From positions 11,189,501-11,253,500 of the forward strand of contig CATNEN010000003.1 in assembly GCA_950097015.1 (NCBI GenBank): a DNA stretch of 64,000 bases, read 5' to 3'. Below the pieces are notes generated by a model, which saw only the letters and a list, made by a program, of their open reading frames with translations, was not told the origin of the DNA and searched no databases. The translations under genes were made by a program, and so were the position numbers. The stretch's first letter is position 1; each line of letters starts with the position of its first letter. Origin of the DNA: Macrostomum hystrix. Lineage: Eukaryota > Platyhelminthes > Macrostomidae. Positions 41,239 to 54,400 of this stretch are shown piece by piece.

Positions 41239-43887
41239 GGGTAATTCCATGAGAAGGTCATCAATGGGACATAATTTTTTTGCTATATTTAAAAAATGTT
41301 ATATTTCTAACAAGTAAATAATTATATATAGTTTTATGTTTAAGTAGTTTTAAACATATTTATCTACCTTTAGGTTTATATTTTTTGTTTTGATCATACT
41401 ACCCCTACAATCATTTCAATGTTCTGCGGGACATTATAAAAAGTGAATATAGTTTTCATTAAGGAACTAATTAGTCTTAAATTTAACTCAGAGAATATAA
41501 ATAGAAAAATAAAGAAACTTTATTATATCTAAAACTGAAATAAAAAAGTTTTATGACCTAATATATTTCTTTTTATCATAACTTTTGTTTTGAAAAGTTA
41601 AGGCTTTGCTTTTTAAAAGAGTAAAAAACGACCATCATTTTTTTAATGAAAAGTTGTTTTACCAAGTTCAAAAGGCTTGTGAAGTGATTTTTTTGCTAAA
41701 ATATTTTATTAGCCTATATCTATGAGCGTAAGTTAAATTTTCTTTTTTGTTAGCATGTGATTAGTTTAATATGCTTAAAAAAACCCTGCAAAGTTACCCA
41801 ACGACCATCATTTCCTGGCATTCTTAAAACCTGTATATATTCAGAAAACATTAATACTGTTCTCAAGTTGTGTATTTTTAATCCATTTTTCTTGTAAAAG
41901 GTTCTTGTGTCAATTTTAAAGACAATACATGTTCTTTGAATTTAAGCCTTTAAGAGAAACCTTTATCTTTATTTCATCTTATTTTAAATGGATGCCTTAA
42001 ATTAATTTTCGAAATGTACTATTAAAGTTGGTCCAAATTACTAGCCATGCACCTTGCACTTTTAAATTTACTTTGCACTGCACGCCCCAATTAATGCATG
42101 CCCCAATCTTCAGCAAAATTAGAAAGCTACTTAACAGGTATTCTCTCGATTACTACCATGCCATGCCCTAAAAAAGTCAGGCGATAAATAGTTTTCTACT
42201 ATATAGATAATAGGTTTTCTACACCAGGCCAGCGGGTCCAGTTCTGGAGCGACGGCCCTGCGAGCCAATTTAAGAACAAGTTCATGTTCCACTTTACTGA
42301 ATTGGCATGCTGCGAGTTCGAGCTTGCCGAGCTGTCATGGGAGTTCTTTGCCACCTCTCATGGCAAGGGGGCTATTGATGGCCTCGGTGGAACTCTGAAG
42401 CGCTTTGCCTGGCGCGAAGTAAAAACTCGAAACGCTATCGTCCAGGATGCTGACGACTTTGTTTGGGTAGTTAAGAGGTGTGAAATTGACTGTCACCTAA
42501 TTAAAAAGTGTGACATCAAGCAGGAGTATGCTGATCAATTTCAACCAGCTCTTCAGGCCGCTCCTGAGGTAAATTGAAATAAATAATATTGGAACTCGGT
42601 AGCAGAAAATAATTTTAAGTTTAATGCGATTGAATTTACTAAAAGTCCATCCTCAATTCTGCTAACAGATTCCTGGCATAAAAAGCTGCACTGCTGGGTA
42701 GCTGCATCTTCAGCTCCGCGTGCAATAGGCTATGCGCTGTCAGGGGTGGCCAAAACTGCACTCAGCCCTGTACAGTTGTCTACCTGCCACCAAAACCCTG
42801 CAGCAGCCAGTTCAGCAGGCACCAGGCCTAAAACAGTGGACCTGCCTCCTGTTCAGCCAGGTTCCATTGCTTTGCAACTCACCATTGGCTGCTGGGCCCT
42901 TGTAAACTATTTCAGAGAGTCATTTCCAGGCCAAGTTGAGGAGATCAAATCTGGGCCAGAAATGGAGTGGAAAGTTAATGTGATGGTGAAGAGTGGTGGA
43001 AGCTTCACATGGCCTCGAAAAAAGGACTCAATCTATTATGCTGCCGAAGTCATCATCTTCATTTTGCAGCCCCCTGTTCCTGCCAACTCGTGTGGCCATT
43101 TTAAATTTTTTAATTGTTAAACTGCTTTAAGGACGTTTTTACTATCCATTGGTGCTTAGTCTGCTAATGGCCAATCAAACTATCTTTTTTGTTTAGTCAT
43201 ACTATACATTTGTTAATTGTCACATGCACAATTCCTTCTATCAACTGATTAGCCACCTTTATGATTATTGAGTCAGGCAATCTTGAAGTTTAATGTTTTG
43301 TTGAAGGTACGAGTACATGATGGTTTGATCTGAAATGGGAGATTAGTGTAATAAATTTTATGGTTAGAAAAGCATTAAATATTTGTATTAGAACTAATAT
43401 TAGTTATAAACAATCTTAAAACCACAATATTATCCAAAATATAGAGATTTATTATGCTGTTTTAAAAAATGATGGTCGTTTTTTGAAACAAACGACCGTC
43501 AGTCCAACGATCGTCATCTAAGAAAATGCATGCAACAAACTTAGAACTGGCTACTAACATGTGAAATTTGTTTATAACTGTTTATCTAGCTATTGTTTAC
43601 TACAACAAATGATTGATTGAGACAAAAACTTGCCTGATTCGCAGGAATCTTGAACTTCCCTTGAAAATTTGAATGTCAACTTTCACCAAAAAAACAACCA
43701 TCATTGAAAGTTTCTGTCTGCTACATTAACACAGTAAATAAAATTACTTTAAAATGTATATTATTTTAATCTAGAGGTCACACCCATCAATATAGAACAT
43801 AAAAAGTCTTGAGTTTGTTTGTCTTTGGTACAAATAATTATTATTATGTACACCAACACAATGACTGTTATCTCATGGAATTAGCCC
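41239..43887 (+). mobile_element. DNA transposon of unrecognised superfamily, about 2.65 kb, with short terminal inverted repeats
   Basis: The left end GGGTAATTCCATGAGA (41239-41254) matches the inverse of the right end TCTCATGGAATTAGCCC (43871-43887) with one extra base. TAT flanks both ends (41236-41238 and 43888-43890), a possible short target duplication. Interior copies of AACGACCATCAT occur on both strands (near 41630, 41810, 43470 and 43690), as subterminal transposase-binding repeats might. The element begins 38 bp after the right terminal repeat of the Merlin-like element. Confidence 0.65.
42232..43120 (+). pseudogene. Transposon-associated protein with SDGPxxQFKN and FATSHGKG motifs, probably frameshifted
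   Basis: One exon (about 42232-42570) encodes QFWSDGPASQFKNKFMF and FFATSHGKGAIDGLGGTLKR. A GTAAAT donor and CTAACAG acceptor lead to a second open part, beginning IPGIK at about 42668. The frame slips at the A-run there and resumes as KLHCWVAASSAPR and on to the C-terminal block VMVKSGGSFTWPRKKDSIYY and ILQPPVP, ending at 43120. The SDG..QFKN...FATSHGKG...DG.GG..KR signature recurs in uncharacterised, transposon-like proteins of many invertebrates, and the WP..D.IYY tail goes with it. I do not know its reaction; a DDE-type nuclease is possible because of the SDG. The upstream part of the protein is not recognisable here. Confidence 0.6.
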
Positions 43888-45154
43888 TATTAATTTAAAA
43901 AGTTGCAATAACCATAACCTTTATTAAACCTGATTTCTAATGTATAGTGTGGCACTTCATATGCTGTACATAAAAATCCTATAATAAAATAAAAATCCAA
44001 GTTTTCCTATGTTTACTTTATTTGGTAGTGCATATGAATAGGCTCCTATAATTGAATACCATAGATCTATTAATTCTATAATTAATTAAGCAGGGATATC
44101 AAAACAACTTCCAATCCCTAAAGTGGCATATTTTTGAAAATTCTGATTGATGTGATGTGCAATTAAGCAACATTGCTTGCTATTGTGTGGTATAGGCCTA
44201 GCATAATTGCTTTTGTTTTTACCTTTATGGTTAGACCCTATCAGGGTTGCATAGGCAAAATATGTTGTTTGCTTAGCATAGTGCTCTTTTGAGCCACAAT
44301 TTGACAGTTCCCTAGCACAAATCCATGAACTTTGTGGGAAAATTCAAATAGGGCTTTCAATTTTCTCTTATGGTTGGTGTAGTTTTGACTTATAGGTGAG
44401 GATGAGCTTATGTCAATTCCTGAGTAGGCCCTTTAAACTTGCTTTAGCATTACCAGTGCATTCAATAAAAAAGTGTGCAACTGCTTTTACTAGTAGTTAA
44501 TGTTCTATTTAAAATTAAAACTTTACTGCTTAACCGTTATTTTATCATTTAATATCAGATTAGCTGTGATAATTGTTGCACCTGCTGTCACAAAACCTGT
44601 ACTCAGTTAAACATTCAAGACAAACAAGGCCAACGACAATTAACCTAAAACGACTGCATGAAGTGCATACAAAGAGAAATTGTTCCATAGAGAAACAAAT
44701 TGAATATGTGCAAAAAATACATAAAATTACTAAAATTGGGTCTAACTTTAAGCAAGAACGATTTGATAGAAAAAACAAAAGGAGCCTACGACTCACTTCC
44801 ACTAGGGGCGAGAACCAATAAACAACACTATCAATAACCGATGGAACGATCATCTACAACATTCTACTACTTACACTCGAGCACACTGTAGTACAACATT
44901 GTACTGTTTGCTAGACAGTAAGTTTGCGTTACTGTTTGCGTTTGTTTGTTAGCAATTTGCTAGACTGTCTTGTCTTGTCGTTTAAAAACTTTATTATTGA
45001 GCAGAAACTAACAAATTAAAATACTATACAACAATAAAATGTTGGTTTTTTGTAAAACTTTCTTGTTTCACTCTTCTAATATACGAGCTTAATTTACTTA
45101 AATTCAGCTCCAAAGCAGGGAATGCCGCCCTCAACGACTGCCTAGCGTCCATGT

Positions 45155-45260
45155 ATAAGCTTTTATTATATTGGCGACAAGCCGGCAAGCCTCCTTTCCG
45201 TGGCTTCGCCCTAGATCAAGTGGCCTTGCCACGGTATCAAGCTCAGGTACTGGCGTTTAA
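45155..45260 (-). repeat. SINE family B head-side fragment
   Basis: GCCTCCTTTCCGTGGCTTCG, CCCTAGATCAAGTGGCC and GTATCAAGCTCAGG match, in order, the region of the 35285-35650 copy around GGCTTCGCC and GAATCGAGCTCAGGG. The tail half is absent. Confidence 0.55.
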
Positions 45261-45734
45261 AACCGCCCTGCCACTCATACCCACCCCAATACATTCAGGG
45301 TCCATTTTTGTGTCGAGCAAGCGGTACGCACAAGCGGTAAACTCTGTGGCCACCGCGAACCAGCTAGGTTGCCGAATTCAACCAGTTGGGACTGGGGCAA
45401 ACTAGACTGATCAGAGGAGCACACCCAGGGATTCTCTATGAGGCTGGCATTTATGTGGGAGACCGATCGCGGCTATCCCAGCTGTCTTTTAGTAAATTTA
45501 TATTTTAGCCGTAATCTGACCTTATGGCTAGAGTTAGATTGATATAAAAGATTTGAGAATGACTGGTCAATTTCAGAGAATTGGGAATGCGTTTTTATTG
45601 AATTCAGAATAAGGTTTTATACATTAGGAATATGGTATTTCTGATAATTACTAAGTAAAGGTTAATTTTAGCATCTCTTACAGATTCGTCATCTGATTTA
45701 CAACATACCCATATAACATATTTTCGGGAGTATG

Positions 45735-46045
45735 AGATTCGCTAGCCGGAAATCTGCTAGCTAAAGTTTGCTAGCGAGAAATTTGCTAGCCGAAATTTGC
45801 TAGCAGGAACTTTGCTAGCCGAACATTGGTAGCCGAACTTTGCTAGCCGAACTGTCCTAGCAGGAACTTTGCTAGCCGAACATTGGTAGCCGCGAACTTT
45901 GCTAGCCGAACTGTCCTAGCAGGAACTTTGCTAGCCGAACATTGGTAGCCGAACTTTGCTAGCCGAACTGTCCTAGCAGGAACTTTGCTAGCCGAATTTT
46001 GCTAGCCGAACTTTGCTAGCAGGAACTTTGCTAGCGAGTCGAGGA
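45735..46045. repeat. Tandem repeat built on the GCTAGC palindrome
   Basis: Units such as TTTGCTAGCCGAAC and CTTTGCTAGCAGGAAC recur about 18 times, with GGTAGCCG variants. A larger unit of about 60 bp (GCTAGCCGAACATTGGTAGC) repeats three times. Three isolated copies of the same units occur at 46745-46800. Confidence 0.9.
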
Positions 46046-48479
46046 TTTTGCTAGCTTAATTAAAATTTTCTTGCGAAATTAACTTTGCATGCTCAAGTCT
46101 ATACTCTGCATCTACTAGCTGTTTGATCATTAGTTATACTAGCCTTCAAAGGAAAGGGCGAGTGCAATTCATTGGCGTAGCTCCAATGGAATTTGTCGCT
46201 TAATATTTACAAAGAACTGCGTGAAATAATATATAACTATACAAACTAAATTCATATTAAAATACTGCGAATACAATTCACTGATTATAATTTGCAGGCG
46301 TTAACTATTATGCAATAAAGCTGGCTACTACAGTATTACGAATGATCAGTGGGCGATGGGCCATTAAAAAAGATTTTTTCTTTTCTCGTCAAGAAGAGAT
46401 TCTCTTGCGAGCCGAGAAGTTCTCTAAAGTATTTCCTTTGAGAAGAGAATTTCTTGAAGAGTTAGAGTAGAATCAAGTAGTATAGTCACTTTCTCCGAGT
46501 TGGCGGAATCAAGAGCGTCGCTCACATGTTTCCTACTTTACAAACCATTACAAACCAACAAACTATTACTTCATATGCAACAATATCAGTAGAACCATTT
46601 CTCGCTATTTACTCCACTGTTCTTAAAAACTAAAATTGGCTCCATCGTTACTATAATTTATATGGGGGCCGTTGATCCGTCGATTTTCGTCCGCATTTAG
46701 TCCGCCAGTTGGTCCGGTTCGTGAAATGGGGGGTTCACGAGTTTCTGCTAGCAAATTTCTCGCTTGTAAACTTCGGCTAGCAGATTTCCTGCTAGCAAAA
46801 TTCATAGACCTCATATTTTCAATACTGCAAAAAATCGCCCGCTTGTTCAGATATAGCGTCGTAGCGCGGCGGTTAAAGTAAAAACGAATTGAAGTCAGTA
46901 CATAAAAATTACAGCATTACAATTTAACTTTTTAAAGCAAGTAAAAAATTAGCAGTCGCGATCTGAATATAAATTTGATCATATATATAATTAAATCAAG
47001 TAAGTTTATCAAAAGTCTAGCTTCTTGGAATAATTGCACTGCTTATAATTAAAAAAAAACTTTAAACAATTCGTAAACACGTACTTGAATAATCCAATTA
47101 TCCAAACGCCATTTAACAGTCGCATCCACAATAAAGTACAATTCAGACAGTGTAAGGAATAAGTTAACTATCGCACTGATATCAAGATCATTTATAGACA
47201 TGCATGAACAAGAAAACTGTTTTTAAAAGCGCTTTGTACAATGAATAGCAGTTCGCTACTATCGAAATAAAACAAATCGTTATAATACAGCATTGCGACA
47301 AATTTATTTTGTATAGGATAAAAAACAGAAATTCAAGAAGGCAGATATAGGGACAATTATGCACTTATTTGACGTATATACAATTTTAAGGTGTCACAAC
47401 ATCTTTGCAAGCCAAAATCTACAGTAATTATAAGAAGCGCATTCGGATCAAGAGATTTTTTACATCGGGGCATATAAATTTTCAAAAGAGATGTGCTTTG
47501 GTCATGAAGGCTTAACATTTCTCATCCATGCTAGAACACTCCTAATAGTATTTCATTTATCTGTCACTATGGTTATAAGGTTTTAAATAAAAGAATCTAA
47601 ATTCAAGCATGTTATTAAAAAAACGTTACAGATTTTTTTCGCGCGAATTCAAACTTACTTAAACTGATATCGGATATTTTGCGAGGTTCCTTCTAGTAAG
47701 ATAGTACACTATAATTCCAGTACTACAAATGTATAGACAAAACACAATTGTAGGAATTATAAATATGTGGTTGAAAAAAAATTATTATTATTACTAGCAC
47801 GAGGCTATTAAAACAACACCAAGAATAGTTTAGCTGAATTTTAATCTGAATAAACACAAACAAAATAATTACAAAACTATTTTTGCGACTCTACCACAAT
47901 AGGTAATGATCCATTAATAATTTGAAAATCTTTATTAAATAGCTGTTTTGACGAGAATTATATAGTCAAACTTACAAAAACCATTTTTAATCTTACAAAT
48001 CGTCACACCATACAGTAAAAATATTTATCAAATAAACTTTTGAAGCATTATCAATTAATACAATACACATTAAGGAGAATTACGTCAAACGTCAGAAAGA
48101 AACAATTATGATGTTGCTCATAAGTATGACGAAAGAAGACAACAGAAAGACTAAATAATTTATTTATGTATTTACTGAGGTATGAATGATAACTTTAAAT
48201 ATCACAATGAACTACTGAGAAATGTTCGATTGTTAAAAAAATTTCAATTTAGAAAAAAATAGCATCGAATTAATAATAATTTTTGAACTAAGCAATATGA
48301 ATATAATGTCAGTGTTGTCGTTTGTCTTCTCTAAATTATTAAAATTCTAAAAGTTAGGTGTAACGTAAATGTCTACTTTTATGATAATATATCGTTTTTC
48401 CATATATTTTACTAGCAGTAGAGTGAAACGCACATGTTAAAAAATGTATACGATTACGTAACTGACGTTGCGAAAACGC

Positions 48480-51400
48480 TCAGGGCGGCAGCGCGGCGCA
48501 CTTGTCGCAGACTCGCACGCTGCTCTCCCAGCCTCTAGATGGCACTGGCATTCGACTCCGCGAGCAGGCGTCGCAGACGCCCAGGCCGCAGCGTCGGCAA
48601 TGATGCAACGGTACTGGCAGAGCAGACGCCGGATTGAACTCAGTTGAGCACACTGCGCAACGAATTGCCAAATGATCCGGCTGCCAGTAGGTGGGTCTGG
48701 CGTAGCTTTTTATAGCACCGGCAGCGGTGGAGATCACGGCTGTACAGGCGGAGGACACGAGCTCGCTGTACTGCCTTAGACGGGTGCCGTCGGTGCCATT
48801 TTCGTCTGGCGCAATCAGCGGTCCCTGATCTGGAGACCGATCGGCGCAGGTCAGACAGACACGAACCGGCTCAACACCGTAGCCAATGACAGGAATGCGA
48901 CGACTGGAGCAGGGATCGCAGAAGCCCTGTATGTTGCATGAGGTGATAAATAGTTTTTTTCATTTTTGTACCAATATGGATTCGCCATACACCCGCGTTC
49001 TTTCCCCAGGGGGAAAAATATCGTTGTCTTTCTACTGTTTGATGAATTCTTTGATATTGGAAACCTTCTTCAAGTTAAACTAACGTACGGGATTTTAAAC
49101 GAAAGGTTGGGAGTTCGAATCTTATCTCAAGGAAGCGAATATTAGTTGCTGAGCATACCCTGAGCAGACACACACACAGGGTGTGTACATTTGCTCAAGC
49201 TTTCTCGTCGTAAGGCAGTGTACATTTACGACAAGGCCCTTAGGTTTCTCTCTGCGGCTGCGCCCCAAATTAACGCGGCCTCTCGCCGCAGATTTGAGCT
49301 CAGGAACATTTGGCAGGAGTGACAGACGTGTCAGCTAAATAGCTTGCATATAGATTCCATGAAGCGTAGACCTGTTTTCGTAAGGTAACCCTCGGATAAA
49401 GCCGACTTACCTGTCCACAGGCACGGCAGTGATGCTTACTAGGGGCATTAGGCCCAGCTAGATTAATTTTACACCTGGTGCAAACTTTAATACTGGCGTT
49501 TGGCACCCATTTGGCAGGCGCAATGCTATCCGATATGTAGTCCGCCACTGCCCGAGTGGGTAGGGCTGCTCCGGCCACAGCTCCAACTGTGCTAAACGCG
49601 TAGGAGACACCGTCTAGAAGGCGTTGGCCAGCGTTTAGCGAGCTCTGCAGATCCGGAGTGACCTAATAATTCGGTTAAGTGGAGTCTGGTTGAGTTTGGA
49701 ATAAATTCGTACAGTTCGGAAGCGTTTACTTGAGTTCGGAGGAGTCTAGAAGAGTTTGGTAGAGTTTGGTGGAGTCTAGTAGGGTTTGGTAAGGTTTCGT
49801 AGAGTTTGGTAGGGTTTGATAGAGTTTGTTAGAGTTTGGTAGACTTTGGTAGAGTTAGGTAGAATTTGGTAGAGTTTGGTGAGGTTTGGTAAGGTTTGGT
49901 AGGGATTGGTGGAGTTTGGTAGAGTTTGGTGAGGTTTGGTAATTTTTGGTAGGGATTGGTGAAGTTTGGTAGGGTTTGGTAAGGTTTGGTAAATTTTGGT
50001 AGAGCTTGGTAAGGTTTGGTAAAGTTTGGTAGGGATTGGTGGAGTTTGGTAGAGTTTGGTAGGGATTGGTGGAGTTTGGTAGAGTTTGGTAAGGTTTGGT
50101 AAAGTTTGGTAGGGATTGGTGGAGTTTGGTAGAGTTTGGTGAGGTTTGGTAGAGTTTGGTGGAGTTTGGTGTAGTTTGGTGAGGTTTGGTAAGGTTTGGT
50201 AGAGTTTGGTGAGGTTTGGTAGCGTTTAGTAGAGTTTGGTGAGGTTTGGTAAGGTTTGATAGGGATTGGTGGAGTTTGGTAGAGTTTGGTGAGGTTTGGT
50301 AGAGTTTGGTGGAGTTTGGTGGAGTTTGGTGAGGTTTGGTAAGGTTTGGTAGGGATTGGTGGAGTTTGGTAGAGTTTGGTGAGGTTTGGTAGCGTTTAGT
50401 AGAGTTTGGTGAGGTTTGGTAAGGTTTGATAGGGATTGGTGGAGTTTGGTAGAGTTTTGTGAGGTTTGATAGAGTTTGGTGGAGTTTGGTGGAGTTTTGT
50501 GAGGTTTGGTAAGGTTTGGTAGGGATTGGTGGAGTTTGGTAGAGTTTGGTGAGGTTTGGTAAAGTTTGGTAGGGATTGGTGGAGTTTGGTAGAGTTTGGT
50601 GAGGTTTGGTAGAGTTTGGTGGAGTTTGGTGTAGTTTGGTGAGGTTTGGTAAGGTTTGATAGGGATTGGTGGAGTTTGGTAGAGTTTGGTGAGGTTTGGT
50701 AGAGTTTGGTGGAATTTGGTGGAGTTTGGTGAGGTTTGGTAAGGTTTGGTAGGGATTGGTGGAGTTTGGTAGAGTTTGGTGAGGTTTGATAGAGTTTGGT
50801 GGAGTTTGGTGGAGTTTTGTGAGGTTTGGTAAGGTTTGGTAGGGATTGGTGGAGTTTGGTAGAGTTTGGTGAGGTTTGGTAAGGTTTGGTAGGGACTGGT
50901 GGAGTTTGGTAGAGTTTGGTGAGGTTTGGTAGAGTTTGGTAGAGTTTGGTAGAGTTTGGTGAGGTTTGGTAAAGTTTGGTAGGGATTGGTGGAGTTTGGT
51001 AGAGTTTGGTGAGGTTTGGTAGAGTTTGGTAGGGATTGGTGGAGTTTGGTAGAGTTTGGTGAGGTTTGGTAAGGTTTGGTAGGGATTGGTGGAGTTTGGT
51101 AGAGTTTGGTGAGGTTTGGTAATTTTTGGTAGGGATTGGTGAAGTTTGGTAGGGTTTGGTAAGGTTTGGTAAATTTTGGTAGAGCTTGGTAAGGTTGGTA
51201 GAGCTTGGTAAGGTTTGGTAGAGCTTGGTAAGGTTTGGTAGAGCTTGGTAAGGTTTGGTAGAGCTTGGTAAGGTTTGGCAGAGCTTGGTAAGGTTTGGTA
51301 GAGCTTGGTAAGGTTTGGTAGAGTTTGGTAGTGTTTAAAATAGTTTGCAGGAGTAAAAAATAGTTTTTTAGGATTCGATAGACTTTTTTTTACTTTAGTT

Positions 51401-54400
51401 GAGTGTGGTTGGGTTTAGAATAGTTATTTAGGGGCTCAATTTTAGTATAATTCGATGGATTGCAGTAAAATTGGATGAAATTTTCGTGGAGTTTAGTTAG
51501 ACGGTGGCTTGAGAGATTTAGTGGAGCTAAAAGCATTGTGTAGCTTGACTAAAAAATCATTTCAAATTCGAACAAAAAATTCAAGCATTTAAACAAAAAA
51601 ACGTATGATAGTTTTGAAAAAAAAAACATTTTAAAAACGTTTGAAAGGTTTTTAAAATTTGTTTTACTGTTTTAAGAACACGATTACTTCGGAAATTTAA
51701 AAGCATTAAAATCTAATTCAGCTTTTCACACTCATCCAGTTGCTAACTAACGAGATAGATAAATTGAAATCAAATTTTGTTTAAATTAGCTAATATTTTT
51801 CAGTTAAAGCACAAAAGCGCTTGTTAAAACAATTCTACTGCGAAACATGAATCGATCCAAGAGTTGCAAATTAGTCACCTGTTTAGTCTGGAAGTTAAAT
51901 TATGTAAAAGTTCAATAGAAAAAAAACATGTTTTGTTAGTTTCTAAATTAAACTACTGTGAGCCGGAATTAAAACATGTAAGTACTAGTGTTACCTTCAT
52001 GTTGATGATTTGTGGCTAAAAATTAAACACACATATTGTAATATAATTTATCATAATGATTTAAATACTTAATTAAAGACTAAAATGTGGGTAAATCTAT
52101 TACAATAATTTTTTCTGTAAATTTTGGGCATATCAACGATTAGACGGTCGGGGGTATACGATTCTATAAGGTCGGGGGTTCGAATCCTAACTACTGCAAC
52201 TACGGACCCTAAATGGACCGTTTTTACATAAGAAGCCGAAAATTGTTTGTTTGTTAGTAGTGGAAAAAAAGCTAACACTAAAAGTGGTTCAATGTGATAA
52301 ATAATAAATAGTGGAATAATGAGCACACAAACTCTAAAAACTACCTAGCTATTCATGCTATCGAGAGATTAAACTCAAAGCAAAAGCAACGATAACTCAG
52401 CACTAACGGATTCTCCGTCCGGCCAGACGTGTACATATTCGGCACGAACCAAGCCGGCCTCCTCAGGGTCCCGATTGCCGTACCAGTACTGGCGACTGCG
52501 TTGGAGAACACCGCACTGAGCACAGGAGAGAGCATAGCCGCTCAAAGCATAACTAGTTAGGCCTGACTCCAGTGTGTACACTGCGACATTGCGTTGACTG
52601 CGCTGACGCTCGCAGGCCAGGCAAATGTACTGCCGATTGTCTAGCCGGGCATATTGGCGACATTCGACTGCTGCTGCTGAATGAACAGAGTGACAACCGG
52701 TGTGGCCCTGGGCTAAGCCACATTTGGCTTGACAGCTGAGACACCGGCTCTGGATTAGTTTAATTAATGTTTCATAGATGATTAATTATGAGCGTGAAGC
52801 GCTTTTGTTAATAAATCAGTAATATTATGATTATATCATATAGCTACAGTTAGTCTAATCGCTAATTAATTTTATAAAATGGCAATCAAATATTAACAGA
52901 ACACTATCCAATACTATAAAACAGATGTTCAGTATTTTCAAACCGCTATCCAATATTATCAAACCGCTACCCAATATTATCAAACCGCTATCCAATATTA
53001 TCAAACCGCTATCCAATATTATCAAACCGCTATCTAATATTATCAAACCGCTATCTAATATTATCAAACCGCTATCTAATATTATCAAACCGCTATCCAA
53101 TATTATCAAACCGCTATCCAATATTATCAAACCGCTATCCAAAATTATCAAACCGCTATCTAATATTATCAAACCGCTATCTAATATTATCAAACCGCTA
53201 TCCAATATTATCAAACCACTATCTAATATTATCAAACCGCTATCCAATATTATCAAACCGCTATCTAATATTATCAAACCGCTATCTAATATTATCAAAC
53301 CGCTATCTAATACCATCAAACCGCTATCCAATGTTATCAAACCGCTATCCAATATCAACAAACCACTATCCAATATTATCAAACCGCTATCCAATATCAA
53401 CAAACCACTATCTAATATTATCAAACCGCTATCCAATATTATCTATCCGCTATCCAATATTATCAAACCGCTATCCAATATTATCCATCCGCTATCCAAT
53501 ATTATCCATTCGCTATCCAATATTATCAAACCGCTATCCAATATCAACAAACCACTATCTAATATTATCAAACCGCTATCCAATATTATCAAACCGCTAT
53601 CCAATATTATCAAACCGCTATCCAATATTATCCATCCGCTATCCAATATTATCAAACCGCTATCCAATATTATCCATCCGCTATCCAATATTATCCATTC
53701 GCTATCTAATATTATCAAACCGCTATCCAATATTATCAAACCGCTATCCAATATTATCAAACCGCTATCTAATATTATCAAACCGCTATCTAATATTATC
53801 CATTCGCTATCCAATATTATCCATCCGCTATCCAATATTATCCATTCGCTATCTAATATTATCAAACCGCTATCCAATATTATCCATTCGCTATCCAATA
53901 TTATCAAACCGCTATCCAATATTATCAAACCGCTATCTAATATTATCAAACCGCTATCTAATATTATCAAACCGCTATCCAATATTATCAACACGCTATC
54001 CAATATTTTCAATCCACTATCCAACATTATCAACAGGCTATCCAATATTATCAAACCGCTATCCAATATTATCAAACCGCTATCCAATATTATCAAACCG
54101 CTATCCAATATTATCAAACCGCTATCCAATATTATCAAACCGCTATCCAATATTATCAAACCGCTATCCAATATTATCAAACCGCTATCCAATATTATCA
54201 AACCGCTATCCAATATTATCAAACCGCTATCCAATATTATCAAACCGCTATCTAATATTATCAAACCGCTATCCAATATTATCAAACCGCTATCCAATAC
54301 TATCAAACCGCTATCCAATATTATCAAACCGCTATCCAATATAATCCATCCGCTATCCAATATTATCAAACCGCTATCCAATATAATCCATCCGCTATCC

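Larger units (their letters stand above)
43891..48479. other. AT-rich region between transposons and ZFYVE1
   Basis: No convincing gene. Short open frames (for example 44573-44821) lack splice context, motifs and codon bias. Recognisable parts are a SINE fragment at 45155-45260 and the GCTAGC repeat at 45735-46045. The last 1.5 kb before the ZFYVE1 stop is strongly AT-rich. Confidence 0.6.

Noticed and set aside
44573-44853. Overlapping 82- and 97-codon frames on both strands
   Set aside because: AT-rich region; no motif, no splice sites in context, and composition not coding-like.
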